Below are positions 55,612 through 64,000 of a stretch of DNA of 64,000 nucleotides, piece after piece (within the stretch, counting starts at the first letter, position 1; every line of letters begins with the position of its first letter). The stretch is from positions 44,159,774-44,223,773 of the forward strand of contig NC_061868.1 in the NCBI RefSeq assembly GCF_907164915.1. The letters run 5' to 3'. The translations under genes were made by a program, and so were the position numbers. The notes beneath the pieces were generated by a model. It saw nothing but the letters and a program-made list of their open reading frames with translations, made no database searches and was not told the DNA's origin. The DNA is from Impatiens glandulifera (taxonomy: Eukaryota; Streptophyta; Magnoliopsida; Ericales; Balsaminaceae).

Positions 55612-57249
55612 AATTGAAGAGAAATGGTGAACGTGATAGAGAGTTGATGAATGTTTTAAGGGAGAAGGAAGGAAGTTGATGAAACCCTCCTTTAGGTCAG
55701 GGTTTGGGATGGGATTGTGCAAAGATTCAAATGGGTTTGTGCAAAGATTGAAATGGGTTTGTTGATGAGTCAAATTTCAGCCACTAAATCTATCACCTTT
55801 CTTTTCTTTAGCCATCATTGGAATTTAGAAACATTCCCCTTACCAGCTCTCACCCAATTTTGCTATTTTAAACAATCTCAGAAAAACCTATGGTGAGGTA
55901 GAAGAACAAGGAGAGTAAACGGTCTTAACTATGTTCAATTGTATAATATATATTTGAATTCAAAACAATCAATTATTTTTAAATAACTAAATGAATTACT
56001 TCTCAACTCAAGCGGTAAGCTGACAATTTGAAATTACTCAACGAAAATTAAATTGAATTGTTTTATTTGGCCGTTTTTTCTTTGAAACCGAACTGGAATG
56101 AAACGAGGATAATATTTGTGTCAATGTTTTGATGTCACATCAAATACTATAAACACAATTAAATATATAAAATCATCAATATATATTTTATAAGGGTAGT
56201 AAATTAATTTTTTTTATAATAATATAAAAATTTTAATATATTAAAATATATATTATATTAAAATTTTTGTTTATATAATTATATTGTATAATATTTGGTT
56301 TTAAAAAAAATATTTTTATAAACGGTGTCTTGCGATGATTTCCCGAAATCAAATGGGGCGGGGATGATATTAAAAAATTCCCTAAAATAAAACCAAACGG
56401 GAATGGTAAATGCATTCCCCATGAGAACCGCCCCATTAATATCCTTACTTAGGAGTTATCTCTCCTTTAGGATGGGAAAAATTATGTACTAGAGATAATT
56501 TTTTTTAAAATGATTCATACAAAATTATATAAATGAGAGTCGTTTAAGTTAAACGACAAAAACATTAACAAAATTGAAAAAAAAACCTTTTAAAAAAGCA
56601 AACACAAAACAGTTGACTGATGATAAACAAAAAAACAATTTTTAACAAATACAGAAATTTTCAAGTAGATAAATGAGTTTCTCAACTACTTCAAATGGTT
56701 TATCTAATGAAATATCTACGATTGTCATAATAATATAATTATGAATTAAACGCATCGGTTAACCAGAATAACTTTAGTTCTTACTTCTTTTAAGCCAAAT
56801 GGATCAAATTATATATTCAATTTTGCTTTGAAAAAAGAAGCTTAAATTGGAGTGATATAACATATTGTGGGATTGTACTCACTTTTAAATAAAAAATATA
56901 AGACATTTATTTATTAAATAATTAATAAATCATATTTTGTAATATTATGTTGATTTGTGTATTTTTGTATATTTTTGGGTGGGGAAAGGGTTTAAACAGG
57001 CCTTGTATATTGATCTCAAGGTCCAATAATAGCCATTTACTTATAAGAGTGTCAATTAAGCCAACCAACTTACTAGAATGATCAAATATACCTAAATCCG
57101 CCTCCAATAACTAACACTTTTGGGGATGTCTAATACTTTATAAAGTAAGAGGGCCTAATTGAATCATTAAATAAACATTAGTGATTTAACTTTTATTTTA
57201 CTTTTAAATAAATATTTCTGCTGTTCGTAAAACGGAAGAATAAGAGAAA
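55612..57249. other. Intergenic, AT-rich
   Basis: Promoters of the divergent syntaxin-like (minus) and RMT2-like (plus) genes with A/T-rich DNA between. An inverted repeat AATGGGGCGG/CCGCCCCATT (56352-56361 and 56428-56437) stands out in composition; it may be a small decayed element. Confidence 0.5.
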
Positions 57250-58436
57250 ATGGAGAAACTAGAAGAACGTCTCTGCATCGCCGCCAAGAAAGGCGGCGCC
57301 GACGAGGTTAAAACTCTCATAGAGGCCGGCGCCGATGTTTCCTTTTTCGATGATGAAGGTATGACCCCATTGATGCACGCAGCTAAACAAGGTCATGCTT
57401 CAGTGGTCAAGCTTCTTCTTGAAGCCGGCGCACCCTGGAACGCCCTGTCTCCTTCCAACCTCTCCGCCGGTGATTTCGCCATGGAAGCCACTCATGAAGA
57501 AGCCTTCAACGTTCTCCTCAATGCTGGTGAATATGAATTCTTACTGTTTCTTTTTCTAATAACAATTAAGATGTCTGTTTAGTTATCTGTTTCTAATTGA
57601 TTTGAAAGTCTCATGCTTTTCTTAATTTTGCATATAGGGATTCAAGCTGAGCTTATCCTTGGTACCATTGCGCGAAAACAAAAACCCACTGTTGATTCAG
57701 ATGGAGATTACTTAGAAGATAGAGTTACTTTTAGTGAGGACAAATTGATGGATTCTAATAGTAAGGCTGTAATGATGGCATGGGAGAAACCTCTTATGGA
57801 AGCTCATGCAAAAGCTATAAGTATGGGTGGTGGTCATATCTTGAACATTGGTTTTGGGATGGGTCTTGTGGACAGTGCTATTCAACAATATTCTCCTATT
57901 TCACACACAATTGTAGAGGCTCATCCAGATGTTTATCAGCGGATGCTTCGTTTGGGTTGGGGTGAAAAGGAGAATGTCAAGATAATATTTGGTCGGTGGC
58001 AGGATGTTCTTCATCAATTGAATTTGTATGATGGTATGCATCTAGGACCTCTATATGACATGTCTTTATTGTTGTTCATTTGATCCCTAGAAAGTCATAT
58101 TTTGTGCCATGTTTATGTTCAGGTATTTTTTTCGATACATACGGGGAGTATTATGAAGATATGAGAGAGTTCCACCAACATCTTCCTTCTATGCTAAAAC
58201 CTGGAGGAGTTTATTCATTTTTCAATGGATTATGTGGAGGTAATGCTTTCTTCCACACTGTTTACTGTCAGTTGGTTTCTCTGGAACTTGAGAGCTTGGG
58301 ATATTCGACACAGTTTGTAGCTTTACCAGTGAAGGATTGTTTGGGGGAAGAAGTTTGGGAGGGTGTCAAACACAAGTATTGGCAGTTGGATACTTATTAT
58401 CTTCCTGTTTGTCAGTCTAGTGATGAATCTGAATGA
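57250..58436 (+). CDS. Ankyrin-repeat RMT2-like protein arginine N5-methyltransferase
   Basis: Exons 57250-57526, 57638-58033 and 58123-58436 join in frame to 328 residues. The N-terminal ~90 residues hold ankyrin repeats (EVKTLIEAGADVSFFDDEG, then TPLMHAAKQGHASVVKLLLE). The C-terminal half is a class I SAM-dependent methyltransferase: motif I ILNIGFGMGLVD (about residues 159-170), acidic post-I in IVEAHPDVYQRM, FFDTYGEYYEDM, and MLKPGGVYSFFNG. The architecture matches yeast Rmt2, which methylates the delta-nitrogen of an arginine in ribosomal protein uL11 (Rpl12), and the plant ankyrin homologue (At5g65860 type). Substrate in plants is inferred from yeast. All catalytic blocks look intact. 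Confidence 0.93.
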
Positions 58437-59346
58437 TGTGGACTATTGACTTGTTTTATTGATGTTTAACCTCAAATTCCTATATAATGTCACCCACCAT
58501 TTCGTTGAGATTTATTGTTGTAAGAAGAGATTACTTGGTATCTTTTCTTCTTTTTTTCCTGTTATGCGATGCAGATTGTTTGGTTATTTATATTTTCAAA
58601 TCCCAGCTTTAGTGTATCTGGAATGAGTTTATAATACCATTAGAACAGAGCTTTAATAAAAGACATACTTTCTTTCAAATATGTTGTATATATTATATAT
58701 TACTAATCCTCTTCCTCTTTCATTCATTATCTTCTAAATTGAAGATTTGGAAATATTGAAGAAGTGAGATAAAAACCAATAAACAAAAGACTGTCAAAAA
58801 GATTCTTATGCCAAAACCCCTTAATTTGCATATGGTTTTCAATCGTTTTCTTGGCATTATCTGTGATCAAAACTATCCCAAGTGAAGTCAAGCAGATAAT
58901 GTTAAATACATAGTAAAAGTAAACAAAATGAGACATCCAATTTGCACCCCAGTGGTCATGCAATTGTTCTTTATCACCAGAATAAGCTCACAAGCGTGCA
59001 TGCTTTCTGCATCTCCAGTCACTTTGGTTAGCAGCAGACTATAATGTTGTATAGAATTAGACTAGGGTAACGAATATAAGAAGACCGGACCACCAATTGC
59101 AATTGTTTATCTTTCTTAACCATATAAGTTTCTTCATGGTCCCTTCTAGGTATATTATAGCTGTTTTGTTCCATTGCACTCTGAACATAGCTGCTAGAGG
59201 AAGTAAATTCCAGCAAACAATAAGCTGTTGAGCACTTGCACTTGTTTGTTTGTGTTGTTGTCGTTGTTATAAATAAGAGAGTTTGTTTCTTGATGAAATT
59301 GAACCAAGTAGAGTAAGTAAGATTGAGTGCAGTGAAAGGTAAGGGA
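58437..59346. other. Intergenic
   Basis: RMT2-like 3' UTR followed by the promoter and leader of the glycine-rich protein gene. Open frames on the minus strand are unsupported. Confidence 0.55.
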
Positions 59347-60051
59347 ATGATGAGAATCATGAGATGGACTTATTGCAGTCTCCTTTTCCTATTTGTGCTC
59401 TGCTTGGAGATAGCTGTTGAGAGTGCTAGAGTTGGGAGGATGTTGAGCTATGAAGATTATGGAAAGGGTGGTTACCAGAATAACTATTGGGGAAATGCTA
59501 ATTATGGAGGGTATGGACCCGGGGGAGGTGGGGGAGGCTATGGTTCAGGCGGTGGAAGTAGTGGTGGGTACATTGGCGGTGGCTCTGGAGGAAATGGATA
59601 TGGTTCGGGTGGTGGCAATGGCAATGGCGGCGGGTATGATGGTGGTTGGAACGGTGGAGGTGGAGGTGGAGGTGGCGGTGGTTCTGGAGGTGGAGGGGGT
59701 GGTGGTTCGGGACAAGGCTCTGTGGGGAATGGGTATGGCTCAGGTGGTGGTAGTGGCAGTGGGTTTGGTGGTGGAGGTGGCTCAGGAGGAGGAGGAGGAG
59801 GAGGTGGTGGTGGCGGCGGTGGAGGGAGCAATGAATACGGGTGGGGGGGAAGTAATGGTGGAGGAAGTGGTTATGGGTCGGGATCAGGGTCAGGTTATGG
59901 TGGTGGCAATGGAGGAACTGGTGGGGGAGGGTCTGGTGGCGGCAGTGGTGGTGGGGGAGGGTATGGAAATTCTGGTTCTGGTTCAGGGTCTGGATATGGT
60001 TCTGGGTCGGGGTCTGGAGGTGGCTCTTATGGAACTCCAGGCAAGAATTAA
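59347..60051 (+). CDS. Secreted glycine-rich protein (cell-wall GRP type)
   Basis: A 234-residue protein. The ATG at 59347 begins MMRIMRWTYC, with a hydrophobic signal peptide (SLLFLFVLCLEIAVESA). It is followed by RVGRMLSYEDYG, a short Tyr/Asn-containing segment, and about 170 residues that are mainly Gly with Ser and Tyr (GYGSGGG, GGGSG, GSGSGYGSGSGS repeats). Such class I GRPs are structural or regulatory wall components of vascular or epidermal tissue. Intronless. Upstream in-frame codons have no ATG. Several long frames on both strands across it result only from the GGN/GGT codon repeats and are shadows. Repeat length may be collapsed in assemblies. Confidence 0.9.
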   Translation: MMRIMRWTYCSLLFLFVLCLEIAVESARVGRMLSYEDYGKGGYQNNYWGNANYGGYGPGGGGGGYGSGGGSSGGYIGGGSGGNGYGSGGGNGNGGGYDGGWNGGGGGGGGGGSGGGGGGGSGQGSVGNGYGSGGGSGSGFGGGGGSGGGGGGGGGGGGGGSNEYGWGGSNGGGSGYGSGSGSGYGGGNGGTGGGGSGGGSGGGGGYGNSGSGSGSGYGSGSGSGGGSYGTPGKN

Positions 60052-63000
60052 TTAAGATCATTTCATTTCTTGGTTGGGATTGTGATGTTTTCTATTCATG
60101 TAATATTTGCATTAACCAGTTGCTATAATGGGTGTATAAATTTCACCTGAAATTGTGCAATAAAATCAAGTTATATAAGTATATTATTATTATCTCAGAA
60201 CTCATCAAACAAGAAAACTCAAAACTCTGAATGCTGACTGATCTAACTGGTGGACAAATGGGTAAAATAGATCATTCAAATTATATTTATTCTTAAATAA
60301 TTATATTGATTAATACCACTTAGATTTGATATTGTTCAAATAATTAAATTTATATATATATTTTTTATCTCATCCTTAATCATTTTTTTAACTAATTATT
60401 TATCTATAATAATTAATAAATCTATTTTTTATTTGTCCAAATTATAAATTTATTTTTAATTAAACAGAAAATTTAATAATTAATTTATATAAAAAAAAGT
60501 TGCTTGTAGAATATATATATATATATATATATATAACCCAAAATATATTTTTGTTTGAATAATTATATTTTAAATCCGAATTTAATCAAATTTGAACTCA
60601 ATTCAAATTGAAATTGTTACTTCTAATTAATATTTTATATTTGTACCAGTTTAAATTGCAGATTAATTTATTTGTTAAATGTTCCACTCTTAACTATTTT
60701 CAGATATAATGTTTTTTTTTTCAAACAAATGTGAAAAGGCCTAGCCATAGAGCAATGACACCTGTACAATTGCATAAATTTTCAATTTTGTGAGTCTCAA
60801 ATTTCCAAAAAAATATAATCTTATTAGTTATTTAATTAATTAATAAATATTTTTAACTTTGTAGAACACCAAATTTCTTTTGAACGGGATTCTATTTTTC
60901 AGGACTGAACATGTTTTAGTGAGAAATAATTGCAAGTAAAATAAGAATTTAGATTATTTTTGTTATTTATTACTCAAATTTTCTATTTTGTTTAGGTTGT
61001 GATTTGTTTTTAATTGTCTCTCAATCTAGCCTATGCCTTTTGATAGCCCTTAATGAAATTTAATTTAGTGAAAAACAATTAAAAGAAACAATTAAAAAAT
61101 AATATTTGTTGAATGTGACAGTTTCCATTGACAAGTGTGTCATTTAGTGTAACCTTCACTAGCCACCCACTACTAACTTCATTTAATGTGAATTTTTCCT
61201 CAAAAATAGTATTTATTATATGCCCAAATTACAACCTTAATAGTTTTAATTTTATTTATTATCACATGATTCAATGAAATAGAGAAAAAAAGTTTTAAAA
61301 TCAAACCTTATGAATTTCAATAAAGATTATAATCTAATGCACTACTCCAAAACGCAACATACAAAATTTCAATCTAAAAAAAGTAAATTGAATAAAAATC
61401 TAACATATCTCAACTTTTTTCAGCTTAATTTTGATATTTTATTTTACGAAAAATCTAGACACTATACATATTCTTCTTCTCATACCTATTTCTACTACAT
61501 TCAAGTCTATGTTATTCACTTTCAATCTTATTTTATATGTGTATTTTTTTTTAATGATTTTGTCCAATTTTAATCAGATTCACATGTTTCTTAATCTTAA
61601 TATTTTAAGTAATTTTCATTTTATTAACTATATATTTTTATTTAGATTGAAAAATATAGGATTTGGAGAATGTTTACACTTTTTCAAATTCGATTATCTT
61701 AAGTTAAATGGAGAGAGTAATATTAATTTTTTTTTTATAAAATAAATTCTGATTTCGAAAAAAAAGAAAAAGGATATATAGAGAGAGAGGAGACAAACAC
61801 TAATATCTTTTTTTTTTTTTTTATCAGTATACAAATCTATTTTCACATATTAGGTTATTTGATCTGATGTTATATAGGAGAAAACATATATCCATGAAAA
61901 AAAATTATTATAAGATGAACTCTTTGGGTTATTGAATGTTATTGTTAATAAAATAAAGTATTTGAATATTTTAATTAATTATTAAAAAACACTCATTTAG
62001 TTCACAAATAAATTCATGAAATTCCTAAGTAGAGATTTCATTATCATTTATTTATTTATTTATTTATTTTTATATAAAAAGTGTTATAAATGATTAATTA
62101 ATTGATCTGTGAGTTCCAGCTGTAAATTCAAAAAAAAAATAAAGAAGTTTATCCAGAACCTTCCTTTTAATAATAATATTGCTCTCGTCTTGGTGACCTG
62201 GCTTGGCCAATGGCCACGGTGCATTTTATATTTATTTACTTATATTTTATCGAGAGTATAATTAAACGAGATAAAAATACAGATGAATTATAATATGAAC
62301 AACTTAAATATCAAATAATTCGTGTAAGGTTTTATAAGTTGAAAGGAGAATCGTTATCTTGAAGAGGATGGTAACTAACTTTTTTTTTTTTCTTACAAAA
62401 AGAAAATAATTATGATTCGTTTCAAACATTAAAAAAATCGAAAATAAATATAGAAACTCAAAGGTTAACCATGAATGTTTATTCACTCTCAAATTTATGT
62501 ATAAAATAATATTACATATATTCAAATATTATCATTAGAGACATTTGAAAACATTGAATATCTAGATGCTTAAGAGAATTTATTAACTACATTTAATATG
62601 TCAGATATTACGAAAATGATGAATTATGAAAAAAAATTGAAGAAAAAAGTTTTGATCAGTATGATTAAATGTTTTCTTTTTCAAATTTTCGTATAATCAA
62701 GAAGAAGATGAGCATCAAGAAGAAGAAGTTTTGATTTTTTCTTTTTTTACTCTCTTTATTTTTATTTTCTATTTATGACATAAATTTCAGTAAGAAGTTA
62801 AGACAAATATATAATCAATTCATTTCATTCATTTTTCAATTAATTTTTTTATCATCTAATATTAATATATATTTATAAAAACAACTCACTCTCCTCAAAA
62901 TAAATAAATAATAATAATAATAAAAAAGTGTTTGAATGGCTGATTTTTGAGGCAAGTGGACGGGTCTGAGTAGTCATTCTTCTTATCCACTGCCATTCTT

Positions 63001-63359
63001 CCAACCTCCTATTTATGTCCCAATAATATTTTATAAAATAAAATTATTAATCATGGATTTAATTAATCTAATTATATCCAATATTTCTAAACCACATTCG
63101 GACAGATTTATTCAGTATAACCAAACTGATATATCATATTTATTTATTAATATATAACAGAATTGGATCTATTTAAAAGATAATAGATATATTAACATGA
63201 ATATCAATTTATTATAACAAACAAGTTTTCAAGTTCTCAACCATATACTATTATTATTATGCATTTAAGCTCTCATCGCTTGGCCATACATACAGTGCCG
63301 GTTACTTTCTGTATTTATAAAATGAAGAATCAGAATTTGCTGAAGAAGAAGAAGCAGCA
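60052..63359. other. Intergenic, AT-rich
   Basis: Over 3 kb of A/T-rich DNA without recognisable gene or bounded element; it includes an (AT)n tract at about 60511-60534. The last ~200 bp is the promoter of the zinc-finger gene. Confidence 0.55.
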
Positions 63360-63748
63360 ATGGGAGGAGGCAACGGGCAGAAATCGAGGATGGCTCGAGA
63401 GAAGAACATCGAAAAGTTGAAAGGAAACAAAGGTGTGTTTTTTGATTTCTTATGTTATCTATCGATGGTGGCTTAATTCGTTTGTTTGTTTTGAACAACA
63501 GGAAGTCAACTTGAGAACAACAAGAAAGCCATGTCTATTCAGGCAAATTCATCGTCTTCTTCATTAATTGGATTGGGGTTTAAAGTTTAAACCCATAATT
63601 AATAGTTTGTTTGTTTGTATTGCAGTGCAAGATATGCATGCAGACATTCATGTGCACCACAACTGAAGTGAAGTGCAAGGAACACGCAGACGCCAAACAC
63701 CCTAAAACCGGTCTTCAAACATGTTTCCCTCATCTCAACAACAAATGA
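63360..63748 (+). CDS. Small zinc-finger protein, At2g23090-like (SERF/zf-met type)
   Basis: Exons 63360-63432, 63502-63542 and 63626-63748 join in frame to 78 residues. The N terminus MGGGNGQKSRMAREKN is the basic 4F5/SERF-like part, followed by GSQLENNKKAMSIQ. A compact zinc finger then has CKIC and HADAKH (C-x2-C, H-x4-H) and the end is CFPHLNNK. Length and sequence match the conserved, uncharacterised plant family typified by At2g23090. The second intron begins with GC rather than GT (CAG|GCAAAT at 63543). Function unknown; nucleic-acid binding is a guess. Confidence 0.93.
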
Positions 63749-64000
63749 AACCTATCATCATAACTCTCTATCAGACCAGACCAGACCAATCTCAAATATG
63801 TATATATATAAATCATCATCCTTGTAGTATATGTATACATACATATATATATAAGTTATCCCTGTTTGTTCAATCTTAAATCAATTTTGCTAATGCTTCT
63901 TTCTTAGATTACAAACATGACACATATAAAACATATTGTCAAAGACTGACTATAGAGATGATAAATCCAATGAAAAAAAAAATAGCAGTCTGTTCTAGTA
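63749..64000. other. 3' flank of zinc-finger gene
   Basis: Likely 3' UTR and downstream DNA. No other gene seen before the window ends. Confidence 0.6.

Noticed and set aside
59450..60061. Long Val/Met-, His/Leu- and Pro-rich frames over the glycine-rich gene
   Set aside because: They are other readings of the GGN repeat codons; only the frame with the signal peptide is credible.
1..64000. Biosynthetic gene cluster or operon
   Set aside because: Neighbouring genes belong to unrelated pathways, on mixed strands, with separate promoters and introns.

Overview
The window is nuclear DNA from a plant, almost certainly a eudicot. The evidence is AT-rich intergenic DNA with (AT)n tracts, spliced genes with plant-type introns, plant-only families (subgroup-22 R2R3-MYB, GID2/SLY1, KAI2, WPP, CLE and PIP-like peptides, CYCA3, CYCD3), a Tnt1-like copia element, Helitrons and a Harbinger-type MITE. 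I cannot name the species. Genes cluster at 20-30 kb and from 35 kb onward; the first 20 kb is mostly gene debris and transposons.

Layout. 0-2 kb: 3' part of an MPDU1-like PQ-loop gene with an apparent frameshift. 5.2-6.5 kb: a decayed cyclin D3 gene (pseudogene). 8.7-11.9 kb: LINE remnants, one split by a Helitron. 12.26-17.39 kb: a nearly intact copia retrotransposon on the minus strand with 5-bp target duplication and one in-frame stop. 20.4 kb: MYB44/73/77-type MYB. 23.05-26.28 kb: MRG-family chromatin reader (minus). 28.88-29.45 kb: GID2/SLY1 F-box gene (minus). 30.4-31.1 kb: a second Helitron. 32.75-35.14 kb: a Harbinger/Tourist-like element holding a ~2 kb loop-less inverted array of short ACGT-containing repeats. 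35.37 kb: PIP-like secreted peptide gene. 36.6 kb: WPP-domain protein. 38.8 kb: CLE-like peptide gene. 39.5-40.9 kb: CYCA3 cyclin. 42.5-44.2 kb: APD-like membrane RING E3. 44.75-46.56 kb: NRAMP3/4-like metal transporter. 48.7 kb: GUB_WAK-type surface protein. 49.7-54.1 kb: three tRNA-Glu(CTC) genes, one intact and two broken tRNA-Ser(GCT) copies, a small glycine-rich gene and a KAI2-like hydrolase. 54.4-55.6 kb: syntaxin-6-N-domain membrane protein. 57.25-58.44 kb: ankyrin/RMT2-like arginine methyltransferase. 59.35 kb: secreted glycine-rich protein. 63.36-63.75 kb: small zinc-finger protein of the At2g23090 type.

The genes do not form an operon or biosynthetic cluster; this is ordinary plant gene order. 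Several act in hormone or peptide signalling (GID2, KAI2-like, CLE, PIP-like) and cell cycle (CYCA3, dead CYCD3), but the neighbourhood is probably coincidental. The most unusual structure is the ~2 kb palindromic ACGT array inside a MITE whose edge lies 226 bp from the start codon of the PIP-like peptide gene. Exon boundaries below were read by eye from splice signals and reading-frame continuity.
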